From an uncultured Desulfobacter sp. (GTDB lineage Bacteria; Desulfobacterota; Desulfobacteria; Desulfobacterales; Desulfobacteraceae): 64,000 nucleotides of DNA. This document shows, piece after piece, positions 1-8,975 of this stretch. The notes under the pieces were generated by a model. The model saw only the letters and a program-made list of their open reading frames with translations, did no database searches and had not been told where the DNA came from. The position numbers were made by a program, and so were the translations under genes. Location: NCBI RefSeq assembly GCF_963677125.1, contig NZ_OY781882.1:1248501-1312500 (forward strand), given 5' to 3'. The first letter of the stretch is position 1; each line of letters starts with the position of its first letter.

Positions 1-96
1 TTCCTGGGGATGCAGGAAAATACTTTCCGTGGTCACATCCCCAAGACATGCATCTTCAAAAAGTGCCAGCTGAATAATCTGTTCTGTCATATCCAT
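1..96 (-). CDS. nadC: Nicotinate-nucleotide pyrophosphorylase, 5' end only
   Basis: Only the first 32 codons lie in the window; the gene runs off the left edge. The reverse strand reads MDMTEQIIQLALFEDACLGD followed by VTTESIF. The pattern L-x-E-D-x-x-x-G-D-(V/I)-T-T is the N-terminal signature of quinolinate phosphoribosyltransferase, which makes nicotinate mononucleotide from quinolinate in NAD synthesis. Translation may begin at position 96 or at the second ATG at 90. It starts 8 bases after the valS stop, so the two are probably co-transcribed. The call rests on a short N-terminus. Confidence 0.72.
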   Translation of the reverse strand, partial: MDMTEQIIQLALFEDACLGDVTTESIFLHPQE

Positions 97-103
97 ATCT
101 AAA

Positions 104-2773
104 TTAGTCCTGTTTCAGATTTCTAACCCGATCCAGGTTCACCGTAATCTTATCCTGCTTTTCCTTAAGTTCTTCATGCTGGGCCTTAACCTTCTCAATA
201 ACATCTTCCGGAGCTTTTTCAAGGAAACTATCGTTGTTAAGCCGTTTCAGGATACTATTCAGCTCCTTGGTGTTTTTCTCCAACTCCTTTTCAAGACGGC
301 TGATTTCCTTGTCAAAATCAATAACACCGTCAAGGCAGACATAGCATGTGGTGGCACCAGAAACGGTCGTAGCTGAGGATTCAGGCGGATTGTCTGCTTC
401 GCAAAAAGAAAGATTCTCAAGGGTCGCAAGATTGATAATGACCGATTTATTTTCGGCAATCAACAGTTTTTCCGCCTTTTCTTCCGTGGTGGCCAGCACC
501 TTAACTCTGGTGGAGGGCTGGATGTTCATCTCGGATCTGATATTGCGGATACCTGAAATCAAAGAGAACATAAATTCCATCTCTTTTTCACAAGATGGAT
601 CTTTGAACTTTTTGAAGTCGTCGTCGTTGTATGGAAATGCCGCTTTCATGACGGACCCGCTTGTGCCCGGCAGAATATTATAAATTTCTTCGGTCACAAA
701 AGGCATAAAAGGATGCAGCATGATGATAATATCTTCGAGCACTTTTGCCAGAACACCACGGGCCGCGTCGCGCTGGTCAGCCCCTAACTTTTCATAAAGT
801 GCAGGTTTAGCCGCCTCAAGATACCAGTCACAGAATTCATGCCATACAAACTGGTAAACCGCAGAAGCGGCTTCATTAAAGCGGTATTCCTCAATTCCCA
901 GCTTGACTGCCAAAGAGGTTTCAGCGCATCTGGACAGAATCCAGCGGTCTGTCAGGGTCAAATCAAGATCATCTGTCAGAGCATCTTGTTCTGTAATGTG
1001 CATCAGGGTGAATCTGGCGGCATTCCACAACTTGTTAACAAAATTTCTGTAGCCTTCCACCCTGGATTCGGACATTTTAACATCCCTGCCCTGGGCGGCA
1101 AAGGCGGCCAGTGTAAACCTGAACGCATCTGCTCCGTATTCATCAATGACCTTAAGCGGGTCAATGACATTACCCTTGGACTTAGACATTTTTTTGCCGT
1201 GTTCATCTCTGACCAAAGCATGGATATAAACATCCTTGAAGGGAATTTCATCGTCCATGAAATGGATACCCATCATCATCATTCTGGCAACCCAAAAGAA
1301 CAAAATGTCAAACCCTGTGACCAAAACATTGGTCGGATAAAAGGTTTGTAAAAGATCCGTATTTTCCGGCCAGCCCATGGTGGAAAACGGCCAGAGCGCT
1401 GAAGAAAACCAGGTGTCAAGGACGTCGGTTTCCTGGACAATCTCTTTGCAGCCGCAATTAGGGCAGCTATCGGGATCTGTCTCTTCAACAATAACGGCCT
1501 TGCATTCCGGGCATTTCCACACAGGGATGCGATGTCCCCACCAGATTTGACGTGATATGCACCAATCCCTGATATTGTCCATCCATTCAAAATAGGTTTT
1601 TGACCAATTATCGGGAATAATTCTGGTTCTCCCGTCCCGTACAGCCTGCGCTGCTTTCTCAGCCAAGGGTCCTACTTTGACAAACCATTGTTTGGAAATG
1701 GAAGGCTCAACATCTGTATGGCAACGGTAGCAATTGCCAACGCTGTGTTTCAAGGGCTCTTTTTTCTCAAGCAAGCCCAACTCTTCAAGGGCTGCAACCG
1801 CTTTTTTGCGGCATTCAAATCGATCAAGGCCGGCAAAACGCCCTGCCCCTTCCATCATTACACCTGCATCATCAATGACCTTTAATTTTTTCAGGTCGTG
1901 TTTTTCACCCAAATGAAAATCGTTGGGATCATGGGCCGGGGTGACTTTCAAAGCACCGGTCCCAAACTGGGTGTCTACATAATCATCCCGGATAATGGGG
2001 ATTACCCGGTCTGTCAGGGGCAGCAGAACTTCTGTCTCTTCAAGGTCCTTGAACCGTTCGTCTTCAGGATTGACGGCCACAGCCATGTCCCCGAACAAGG
2101 TTTCAGGCCGGGTGGTGGCTACGGTCAGCCCTTTTTTCTGACTGCCTTTGAACGGGTAACGAATATAATAGAGGTAACCGTCCTTTTCTTCATATTCAAC
2201 CTCAAGATCGGCAAGAGCCGTCATGCATCTGGGACACCAGTTAATGATATACTGGTCTTCATAGATCAGGCCTTCCTTATATAAACGGACAAATACCTTG
2301 CGTACTGCCTCGGATAGCCCCTCATCCATGGTAAAACGTTCCCGGTCCCAGTCACAGGAGGCACCAAGGCGTTTAAGCTGGTTGATGATGGCACCACCTG
2401 ATTTTTCCCGCCATTTCCAGACTTCTTCAATAAAGGCTTCCCGTCCGACCTGATCTCGATTTTTGCCTTCTGCCGCAAGTTTACGTTCCACTACATTCTG
2501 GGTGGCGATTCCGGCATGATCAGTTCCCGGCATCCATAGAACATTCTGCCCCAAAAGCCTTCTGTATCTGCACATGATATCCTGGATCACGTTATTCAAC
2601 GCATGACCCATATGAAGCACGCCGGTGACATTAGGCGGTGGAATAACAATTGAAAAGGGGGGGCTGTCACTTTTGTCTTCAGCTTTAAAAAAACCGTTTT
2701 CAAGCCAGAATGAATACCATTTCTCTTCAATCTCTTTTGGTGAATATCCTTTGTCCAGGGAATCCGAACACAT
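104..2773 (-). CDS. valS: Valyl-tRNA synthetase
   Basis: Class I aminoacyl-tRNA synthetase of 889 residues that charges tRNA-Val in the cytoplasm. The HIGH-type motif is seen as PPNVTGVLHMGHA about 45 residues in, and the KMSKS loop as DEHGKKMSKSKGN near residue 525. The C-terminus ends in the charged coiled-coil arm typical of ValRS (SRLEKELEKNTKELNS). The reading frame is open for a further 68 codons upstream, but that stretch translates a palindromic intergenic element. The ATG at 2773 has GAGGAG eight bases before it and gives the usual N-terminus (MCSDSLDKGYSPKEIEEKW), so it is chosen as start. nadC follows directly. Confidence 0.96.
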   Translation of the reverse strand: MCSDSLDKGYSPKEIEEKWYSFWLENGFFKAEDKSDSPPFSIVIPPPNVTGVLHMGHALNNVIQDIMCRYRRLLGQNVLWMPGTDHAGIATQNVVERKLAAEGKNRDQVGREAFIEEVWKWREKSGGAIINQLKRLGASCDWDRERFTMDEGLSEAVRKVFVRLYKEGLIYEDQYIINWCPRCMTALADLEVEYEEKDGYLYYIRYPFKGSQKKGLTVATTRPETLFGDMAVAVNPEDERFKDLEETEVLLPLTDRVIPIIRDDYVDTQFGTGALKVTPAHDPNDFHLGEKHDLKKLKVIDDAGVMMEGAGRFAGLDRFECRKKAVAALEELGLLEKKEPLKHSVGNCYRCHTDVEPSISKQWFVKVGPLAEKAAQAVRDGRTRIIPDNWSKTYFEWMDNIRDWCISRQIWWGHRIPVWKCPECKAVIVEETDPDSCPNCGCKEIVQETDVLDTWFSSALWPFSTMGWPENTDLLQTFYPTNVLVTGFDILFFWVARMMMMGIHFMDDEIPFKDVYIHALVRDEHGKKMSKSKGNVIDPLKVIDEYGADAFRFTLAAFAAQGRDVKMSESRVEGYRNFVNKLWNAARFTLMHITEQDALTDDLDLTLTDRWILSRCAETSLAVKLGIEEYRFNEAASAVYQFVWHEFCDWYLEAAKPALYEKLGADQRDAARGVLAKVLEDIIIMLHPFMPFVTEEIYNILPGTSGSVMKAAFPYNDDDFKKFKDPSCEKEMEFMFSLISGIRNIRSEMNIQPSTRVKVLATTEEKAEKLLIAENKSVIINLATLENLSFCEADNPPESSATTVSGATTCYVCLDGVIDFDKEISRLEKELEKNTKELNSILKRLNNDSFLEKAPEDVIEKVKAQHEELKEKQDKITVNLDRVRNLKQD

Positions 2774-2800
2774 AATCAACTCCTCAAACCCTTTTACATC

Positions 2801-2926
2801 GTGTTTGAACGTAAAGTCACCCATCTGCGGCGTTGCAAAAAAAGTTGCAATCCTCACAACCATGAGGTTGCTCCGGTTGCAACTTTTCTTGAGCTTTGCA
2901 TATAGGCAACTTTTCGTCCAAACACA
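2801..2926. repeat. Palindromic intergenic element, copy 1
   Basis: An imperfect inverted repeat just upstream of valS. The left end reads GTGTTTGAACGTAAAGTCAC and the right end is the complement of TGTGTTTGGACGAAAAGTTG. Inner arms carry a CTGCGGCGTTGCAA-type block. The same ends occur at 7660-7732, 10347-10588 and, degenerate, at 31983-32120. It contributes the spurious N-terminal extension of the valS frame. Confidence 0.8.
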
Positions 2927-3109
2927 AGTCCAGGCAATATATAAGAGAGTCCTCAATTCTTTAAGGATCTCTGCCATGTTTTGTTATGAACCGCAGCGCG
3001 TTTTAAAGCGCAAAGCCGTCCAAGACCAGTTAATGAAAAAAGGGGATTGAATCAATCCCCGTCACGTTAATAAAAATTTTTAAAAATTAAGTCAATCGTT
3101 TAATCAGGC

Positions 3110-3445
3110 TCAGCCAATATCATCCAGATCTTTTTTAAGCCCTGCTTTAATATCTTCTATTTCACGCTTAATCACCTTTTCGGTCACCTCAAAAAGGATT
3201 TTTTCAATGATTTCAGAAAATTTCTTCTCAATAAGTTTTTCAAGGACAGCTTCTATGTCACTCTGGTCCAGTGACGGCTCGGCATTTTCACTGTCTTTTC
3301 GCTCCAAAGAAATTTCATCACAAAGAGCCGCTTCTGTATCAGAGGGTTGCTCGGTCAGTTCAATTATGTCCTGCTCTTTTGGGGTTGATTCTTCGGTGGC
3401 CACCTCAGTCAGTTCAATAATATCATCTTCATTATCTTGAACCAT
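3110..3445 (-). CDS. Acidic hypothetical protein with IIELTE repeats
   Basis: A 111-residue soluble protein that I cannot assign to a function. The first half is very acidic and repeats the motif DDIIELTE / QDIIELTE at residues 7-14 and 25-32. The second half (about residues 60-111) is a predicted amphipathic helix rich in Glu, Lys and Ile (DIEAVLEKLIEKKF, then EIIEKILFEVTEKVIKREIE). The spacing of hydrophobic residues and the closing EIEDI loosely recall the C-terminal helices of PopZ-like polar scaffold proteins; this is only a resemblance. AAGAGG lies before the ATG. It stands alone between valS and tRNA-Leu. Confidence 0.7.
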   Translation of the reverse strand: MVQDNEDDIIELTEVATEESTPKEQDIIELTEQPSDTEAALCDEISLERKDSENAEPSLDQSDIEAVLEKLIEKKFSEIIEKILFEVTEKVIKREIEDIKAGLKKDLDDIG

Positions 3446-3619
3446 AAAATCCTCTTTTCGTATTGATTTTGAAGCGTTTAATTTTATTTTGGTGAGGATT
3501 AAAATTTACCAGAGCAGATAAAAAGTGTCAACAACTTCCCAAACCTATACACCGAAACATATATAGGTCATACACCCTATACACAGAATTTATGCAACGG
3601 TAGGATTGAAAAGGCATCC

Positions 3620-3660
3620 AAAAAACAAAAAATCCCAAGAAGGTTTATCCTTCCGGGATA
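3620..3660 (-). terminator. Rho-independent terminator after tRNA-Leu
   Basis: On the reverse strand, immediately 3' of tRNA-Leu, ATCCCGGAAGG and CCTTCTTGGGAT form a stem around ATAAA and are followed by TTTTTTG. This is a standard intrinsic terminator for the tRNA transcript. Confidence 0.75.
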
Positions 3661-3671
3661 CTAATTTGGGG

Positions 3672-3758
<87 letters not shown>

Positions 3759-3877
3759 ACACTCACAATCGCTTTGTTGGCAACCCATTTAAAGATTGCG
3801 TAAAAGCAATGGTTGGGATATATATATGTGTTTGTTTGGTTTGTCAACAGTATTTTGCTTAAATTTTAAAGGACGAC

Positions 3878-4807
3878 ATGGAATTAATTGAAGATCTAAA
3901 TCAGATTAAAACCCCCTTCAATAACGCTGTTGTTACCATTGGTAATTTTGATGGCGTGCACAAAGGTCACCAGGCGCTGTTGAACCAGGTGATTGAAAGG
4001 GGGACCCAGGCCGGCGGCACCTGCATAGCCATTACATTTGAACCGCACCCGCTAAGAGCATTGGGCCTTTCCAGCCCACCTCTGATCACCCGAAGGGACC
4101 AGAAAATCGAATTAATCGAATCGTCAGGCATAGACGTACTGCTTTGCCTGCCCTTTGATAAGGCCTTTGCACAAATTTCAGCCCAGGAATTCATTGAAGA
4201 TATTCTTGTAAAAAAAATCGGTATGAAAACCATTGTTATCGGTCCAGATTATACCTTTGGAAAAAACAGGGGCGGCAATATTGAGCTTTTGAAAATCAAA
4301 GGTGGGGAATTAGGGTTTGAGACTATTGTATCTGACTGGATAAAAGGTGATGAAACCGACACCGAACGTATTTCCAGTACACGCATCAGAGAACTTGTCA
4401 TGGACGGCCATGTGGACCGGGCAAAGCACTTTCTTGGGCGGTTTTACCAAATCCGGGGCAAGGTTATAAAAGGGCGCAAGCGCGGCGGCAGCCAACTTGG
4501 ATTTCCCACGGCCAATATAAAGCTTCATGATGAACTGTGCCCCAAGTTAGGGGTTTATGCGGTAACGGTTGAAACTATCCATGGCAACTTCAAGGGCGTA
4601 GCCAATATCGGATTTTCACCGACCTTTGGAGATGACATGTTTACCATTGAAGTTCACATCCTTGATTTTGAAGAAAACCTATACGGTTCCCGGATACGCG
4701 TTAATATGGTGGAACGGCTCCGGGATGAAATTAAATTTGCAAATATTGAGCAGCTGTCTGATCAAATTAGAAAGGATATTCAAACTGCAAAGGAAATTTT
4801 AAAATAA
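3878..4807 (+). CDS. ribF: Bifunctional riboflavin kinase / FAD synthetase
   Basis: Converts riboflavin to FMN and then FAD. The N-terminal nucleotidyltransferase half has GNFDGVHKGHQ (residues about 22-32) and the ISSTRIRELV motif near 165. The C-terminal flavokinase half starts near residue 185 with GKVIKGRKRGGSQLGFPTAN, carrying the GFPTAN signature. At 309 residues it has normal family length. AAGGAC precedes the ATG. The def start follows the stop codon directly, so it probably leads a ribF-def-fmt-rsmB transcription unit. I saw no FMN riboswitch upstream. Confidence 0.96.
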   Translation: MELIEDLNQIKTPFNNAVVTIGNFDGVHKGHQALLNQVIERGTQAGGTCIAITFEPHPLRALGLSSPPLITRRDQKIELIESSGIDVLLCLPFDKAFAQISAQEFIEDILVKKIGMKTIVIGPDYTFGKNRGGNIELLKIKGGELGFETIVSDWIKGDETDTERISSTRIRELVMDGHVDRAKHFLGRFYQIRGKVIKGRKRGGSQLGFPTANIKLHDELCPKLGVYAVTVETIHGNFKGVANIGFSPTFGDDMFTIEVHILDFEENLYGSRIRVNMVERLRDEIKFANIEQLSDQIRKDIQTAKEILK

Positions 4808-5338
4808 ATGGCTATTCTTGATATTGTCACGTTCCCAGAACCGTCCTTAAAAGAGAAATCCGTACCGATTGAAACCATTGATGAAGAGTTAAAAACGTTT
4901 ATTGAAGATATGGGTCAAACCATGTTCCATGACGCGGGGGTCGGCCTTGCCGCCCCCCAGGTCGGGGTTAACCGCCGGGTTATTGTTTATAATCCCAATG
5001 CAGCAGAGGAACAACAAGACCCTGAAGACAAAACATTTGCCTCACTGATTAATCCTGAAATCCTGTCCAAATCCAAAGAGACCTTCACTTCTGAACAAGA
5101 AGGGTGCTTAAGTGTTATTGACTACAGGGCCGATGTCAAGCGGCATTCAAGCGTCACTGTACGGGCCATGAATATTGACGGTGAAACCATTGAATTTGAA
5201 GCCCACGGGCTTATGTCCGTTATCATGCAGCATGAAATTGACCATCTTGACGGTATCCTGTTCATCGACAGAATTTCTGCATTGAAACGGGCTATGTATA
5301 CAAAAAAACGGTTAAAACAATTGAAAAATAAAAAATGA
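4808..5338 (+). CDS. def: Peptide deformylase
   Basis: Removes the formyl group from the initiator methionine of new proteins. The three family motifs are all present: GVGLAAPQVG (about residue 43), EGCLSV (about 98) with its metal-binding cysteine, and QHEIDHLDG (about 140) with the two metal-binding histidines and catalytic glutamate. The length of 176 residues is normal. The stop overlaps the fmt start by 4 bases (ATGA), which pairs the enzyme that adds the formyl group to Met-tRNA with the one that later removes it. Confidence 0.96.
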   Translation: MAILDIVTFPEPSLKEKSVPIETIDEELKTFIEDMGQTMFHDAGVGLAAPQVGVNRRVIVYNPNAAEEQQDPEDKTFASLINPEILSKSKETFTSEQEGCLSVIDYRADVKRHSSVTVRAMNIDGETIEFEAHGLMSVIMQHEIDHLDGILFIDRISALKRAMYTKKRLKQLKNKK

Positions 5339-6282
5339 AAAATACCCGCATCGTTTTCATGGGAACGCCGGAATTCTCAGTTCCGGCGTTAAAAACCCTG
5401 GCAAAAGAGCCGGGGTTTGATATTTTACTGGCAGTGACCCAGCCGGACCGGCCCAAAGGTCGGGGAAAAAAGCTTAGCCCTTCTGCAGTCAAGCAGGCCG
5501 CACTGGATCTTGGCATTGACGTGTACCAGCCAGAAAAAATAAACACCCCGGAAGGAATAGAGTACCTTTCTGATCTTGAACCGGACTATTTTGTCGTAGT
5601 TGCCTTTGGACAGATCCTTTCACGGAAGGTGCTGGACATTCCCAAAATCTATCCCATCAATATCCACGCGTCCCTTTTACCCAAATACCGAGGGGCTGCG
5701 CCCATCCAAGCAGCCGTTTTAAACATGGATGAACAAACCGGTGTGAGCACCATGGTGATGGCTGAAAAAATGGATGCAGGGGATATTCTATTGATGGAAA
5801 CAACACCTGTTGACCCTGAAGAGACTGCGTCAACGCTGCATGACAGGTTATCACTGATGGGCGCCGACCTTATCATTAAAACCATCCACAGCATTGAACA
5901 AAAAAAAATTACCCCAGTTCCCCAGGATCATTCTAAAGCAACTTATGTATCCATGCTTAAAAAGTCAGACGGCCGTATTAACTGGAACAACAGTGCCAAG
6001 GCTATATGTGCCCACATCAATGCCATGACCCCTTGGCCCGGTGCATTTACGGCAGTTGACGGAAAACGTCTTAAAATTTTTAAAGCTATTGTTTCATCCG
6101 ACCCCACGCAAACTTCCGTCCAGCCTGGCACTGTAGTAAACTGCAGTGATAAGGGGGTGTTTGTTGCGGCAAAAGAAGGTATTGTCCAGATCCTTGAACT
6201 GATGGGTAATTCAGGAAAACGGCTTGGTGCCGCGGCATTCCTTCGAGGAAATAAAATTGAACCCCAGGCCTATTTTGAATGA
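5335..6282 (+). CDS. fmt: Methionyl-tRNA formyltransferase
   Basis: Formylates initiator Met-tRNA using 10-formyl-tetrahydrofolate. It opens with RIVFMGTPEFSVPAL. The catalytic region is seen as NIHASLLPKYRGAAPIQ (about residues 105-121), with the Asn-x-His pair, and TTPVDPEETASTLHDRL follows. The C-terminal OB-like tRNA-binding domain (from about residue 205) is intact. 315 residues is the usual length. It is translationally coupled by 4-base overlaps to def before and rsmB after. Confidence 0.97.
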   Translation: MKNTRIVFMGTPEFSVPALKTLAKEPGFDILLAVTQPDRPKGRGKKLSPSAVKQAALDLGIDVYQPEKINTPEGIEYLSDLEPDYFVVVAFGQILSRKVLDIPKIYPINIHASLLPKYRGAAPIQAAVLNMDEQTGVSTMVMAEKMDAGDILLMETTPVDPEETASTLHDRLSLMGADLIIKTIHSIEQKKITPVPQDHSKATYVSMLKKSDGRINWNNSAKAICAHINAMTPWPGAFTAVDGKRLKIFKAIVSSDPTQTSVQPGTVVNCSDKGVFVAAKEGIVQILELMGNSGKRLGAAAFLRGNKIEPQAYFE

Positions 6283-7646
6283 ACATGACTGCTGATTCAC
6301 GTTATATGGCCTTTACCCTGATTGAAGCAGGGCAAAAGCCTACACTGCCCCTTGACCGTGCCATTGAAGATGCAGCGCAACAGCTTGAACGCTTGAGTCA
6401 AAAGGATAAAGGGCTTTGTCATGCCATTGTGTTTGGGGTGTTCAGGCACAGAGGGCGTATTGATCAATTAATCTGCCATGGTTCTAAACTTGCTTTTGAC
6501 CGTATTGACCCTAAAGTGAAAACCATATTGCGCATTGGGGTATTTCAGATTGTTTTCCTGGACAGGGTCCCGGATTTTGCAGCCATAAATACCACGATTG
6601 AACTTGCAAAACCGATCTGCGGTAAAAAGGCATCAGGTTTTATCAATGCCGTTTTGCGCAATATATCCAGGTCGCACAAAGACATTGCCCTGCCCAGCGC
6701 CAATAAAAATTTAGCCGGGCACCTTAAGGCAGCCTTTTCCATACCATCCTGGCTTGGCAAACGCTGGTCAGCCAGATATGGAAAGGAAAAGACATTGGCC
6801 CTTGGCAATGCTTTAATGGCATTACCCCCGGTCACCCTCAGGATAAATCCATGTAAAATCAGCCGTGAAGCACTGATTGAAGAGTTTGACCGCTCAGGAA
6901 TCAAAGCCCACCCCACACAGTTCAGCCCTGTAGGCTTTCAGATCCAAACATCCGGGATTGCAATCCCTGATCTACCCGGATTTAATGAAGGCCTGTTCCA
7001 GGTTCAGGATGAAGCCGCCCAGCTCGCCGTTCAGCTTTTAGGCCCTAAACCTGGGGAACGCATTCTGGATGCCTGTGCAGGGCTTGGCACCAAAACTTGC
7101 CATATAGCCCTTGAAATGGAGAACAAAGGCAATATCACCGCCAATGATACAGGTGAAGGCAAAGCCGAGCGCTTAGACAACGAAGCCAGGCGGCTGGATA
7201 TCGATATGATTAGCAACACCCATGTGGACATGGCCCGGGCAGGATTAAATGATTTTTCTTCCTATTTTGACCGGGTGCTTGTAGATGCCCCGTGTACGGG
7301 TTTGGGGGTTCTTGCCAGAAATCCGGACAGCCGCTGGAAAAGAAAATCAAAGGACATCATGCGCATGGCAGCCCTGCAGAAAAAAATCCTTAACGGTTCC
7401 GCCAATCTGGTGGCACCCAGCGGAGTGCTGGTCTATGCGGTTTGTTCCTGCGAACCGGAAGAGACAACCCAGGTGATTGAGCGCTTTTTAGAAAAAAGAA
7501 AAGATTTTTCCCCGGACCCGTCAGGATTTGAAGCACACCTGCCCTTTTTCTACAAATCCGGGGATAAGACATTTAGCAAAACAACTTTCCCTGACCATCT
7601 TGACATGGACGGATTTTTCATGGCCAGGATGCGAAGAAAAAAATAG
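6279..7646 (+). CDS. rsmB: 16S rRNA (cytosine-967-C5)-methyltransferase
   Basis: Methylates C967 of 16S rRNA. The N-terminal third is a NusB-like RNA-binding domain (LERLSQKDKGLCHAIVFGV). The C-terminal part is a Rossmann methyltransferase with DACAGLGTKT as the SAM-binding loop (about residue 265), VDAPCTGLG (about 335) and VCSCEPEETTQV (about 388), the latter two supplying the Cys pair of RNA m5C methyltransferases. 455 residues fits the family. The start overlaps fmt by 4 bases; a second ATG two codons later is possible. fmt-rsmB order is common in bacteria. Confidence 0.95.
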   Translation: MNMTADSRYMAFTLIEAGQKPTLPLDRAIEDAAQQLERLSQKDKGLCHAIVFGVFRHRGRIDQLICHGSKLAFDRIDPKVKTILRIGVFQIVFLDRVPDFAAINTTIELAKPICGKKASGFINAVLRNISRSHKDIALPSANKNLAGHLKAAFSIPSWLGKRWSARYGKEKTLALGNALMALPPVTLRINPCKISREALIEEFDRSGIKAHPTQFSPVGFQIQTSGIAIPDLPGFNEGLFQVQDEAAQLAVQLLGPKPGERILDACAGLGTKTCHIALEMENKGNITANDTGEGKAERLDNEARRLDIDMISNTHVDMARAGLNDFSSYFDRVLVDAPCTGLGVLARNPDSRWKRKSKDIMRMAALQKKILNGSANLVAPSGVLVYAVCSCEPEETTQVIERFLEKRKDFSPDPSGFEAHLPFFYKSGDKTFSKTTFPDHLDMDGFFMARMRRKK

Positions 7647-7659
7647 GACTTAAAAAATC

Positions 7660-7732
7660 GTGTTTGGACGAAAAGTTGCCCATATGCAATTTTTCTTGCA
7701 ACGCCGCAGATGGGTGACTTTTCGTTCAAACA
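7660..7732. repeat. Palindromic intergenic element, copy 2
   Basis: A compact copy of the element, almost entirely two arms: GTGTTTGGACGAAAAGTTGC on the left and the complement of TGTTTGAACGAAAAGTCACC on the right, with GCAATTTTTCTTGC in the centre. It lies between rsmB and rpe and could act as a hairpin in the transcript. Confidence 0.8.
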
Positions 7733-7750
7733 TTAAAATAGGAGACAATT

Positions 7751-8416
7751 ATGACACTGATCGCCCCTTCCATTCTGTCTGCCGATTTCACCCGTTTGGG
7801 AGAAGAAGTCAAAGCCGTTGAAAAAGCCGGTGCAGACTGGATTCACATTGATGTCATGGACGGCCAGTTTGTGCCCAACATTTCTTATGGACCCATAGTT
7901 GTGGAGGCGTGCAAACGTGCCACAGACATGGTGCTGGACGTTCACCTGATGATTGAAACCCCGGATGCCAGGATTCCGGATTTTGCCAAAGCCGGGGCCG
8001 ACTATATCAGCGTCCATGCCGAAGCATGCCCTCATTTGCACAGAAGTTTGCAGCTGATAAAAAGTTTAGACGTAAAAGCCGGCGTTGCCTTGAATCCGGC
8101 CACACCTTTATCTTCCATTGAATATGTCATTGACATGCTGGATTTTGTTCTGATCATGAGCGTTAACCCAGGGTTCGGCGGCCAGAAATTCATTGACTCC
8201 AGTTTGAATAAAATCACCGCACTGTCAAAAATGCTGTCAGATGCAGGCTCCCATGCTGTTATCCAGGTCGATGGCGGCGTAAACAATGATACCATGGAAG
8301 CCGTTACAAGGGCTGGTGCTAACTGTTTTGTGGCCGGTTCCGCCATTTTTAACACCGCAGACTATAAAACAACCATAGATGGGCTTCGCAAGCTTTCCGA
8401 CAAAGGCAAGAAATGA
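7751..8416 (+). CDS. rpe: Ribulose-phosphate 3-epimerase
   Basis: Interconverts ribulose-5-phosphate and xylulose-5-phosphate in the pentose phosphate pathway. The TIM-barrel motifs are clear: APSILSADFTRLGEE at the N-terminus, HIDVMDGQFVPN (about 34-45) with metal-binding His and Asp, DVHLMI (about 65-70), MSVNPGFGGQKF (about 137-148) and QVDGGVN (about 174-180). 221 residues is typical. AGGAGA lies upstream. The stop overlaps the next gene by 4 bases. Confidence 0.97.
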   Translation: MTLIAPSILSADFTRLGEEVKAVEKAGADWIHIDVMDGQFVPNISYGPIVVEACKRATDMVLDVHLMIETPDARIPDFAKAGADYISVHAEACPHLHRSLQLIKSLDVKAGVALNPATPLSSIEYVIDMLDFVLIMSVNPGFGGQKFIDSSLNKITALSKMLSDAGSHAVIQVDGGVNNDTMEAVTRAGANCFVAGSAIFNTADYKTTIDGLRKLSDKGKK

Positions 8417-8964
8417 ACAAAATGATCATATCCGTCCTGGCCCAAGACCGGCCGGGCATCATTGCAAGTGTCACCTCAGATCTGTGTGATCTGGGGTGTA
8501 ATCTTGAAAACGTCAACCAGATGATTCTGCAAAACCAGTTTGCCGGTTTTTTTGTTGTCCAAGCCCCCGAAGGCATATCCGCAGAAACCATCAGAAAGGA
8601 TCTCACATTAAAAGAGGAAGCGCGTGGACTGACCATTCATGTCAGATCCCTTGAAGGGGATTCCCTGACACCTGCTGAGGAAAAAGAGATTTTTCTGATC
8701 ACAACCTCCGGACCTGACCAAAAAGGTCTTGTAGCACAATTGTCGCGTGTTATTTCAAGTTTCGGCGCTAATATTGTCAACCTGAAAGCTGTCTTTATGG
8801 GTGGCTCAAATCCCAACGAAAATGTCATGTCCTACCAGGTTCCGATTACAAAAGAGATTGATGCCCCTGCCCTGTTCGCCGCCCTTAAAGAAAAAGCCAA
8901 GGCACTGGACCTGGACATCCGCATCCAGCACAAGAATATTTTTGACGTGACCAACAAGATTTAA
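8413..8964 (+). CDS. Tandem ACT-domain protein (GcvR-like)
   Basis: A 183-residue protein with two ACT domains, small-molecule sensing folds that usually bind amino acids. The first begins MIISVLAQDRPGIIASVTSD and the second IFLITTSGPDQKGLVAQLSR; the D-(R/Q)-(P/K)-G turn is the ligand-binding loop. The architecture resembles GcvR, the glycine cleavage regulator, but no gcv gene is nearby. It overlaps rpe by 4 bases and is followed 12 bases later by the UPF0210 gene. In many bacteria a single ACT-domain protein is paired with UPF0210, so the two probably act together. The ligand is unknown. Confidence 0.85.
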   Translation: MNKMIISVLAQDRPGIIASVTSDLCDLGCNLENVNQMILQNQFAGFFVVQAPEGISAETIRKDLTLKEEARGLTIHVRSLEGDSLTPAEEKEIFLITTSGPDQKGLVAQLSRVISSFGANIVNLKAVFMGGSNPNENVMSYQVPITKEIDAPALFAALKEKAKALDLDIRIQHKNIFDVTNKI

Positions 8965-8975
8965 GGAAATTTACG

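Noticed and set aside
2774..2977. N-terminal extension of the valS frame by 68 codons
   Set aside because: It translates the palindromic element and has no ribosome site; the ATG at 2773 has GAGGAG and a normal ValRS N-terminus.
3760..3877. FMN riboswitch before ribF
   Set aside because: The gap is only about 120 bases, follows a tRNA on the other strand, and lacks the conserved AGGGGCRGGGTGAAATTCCC-like core.
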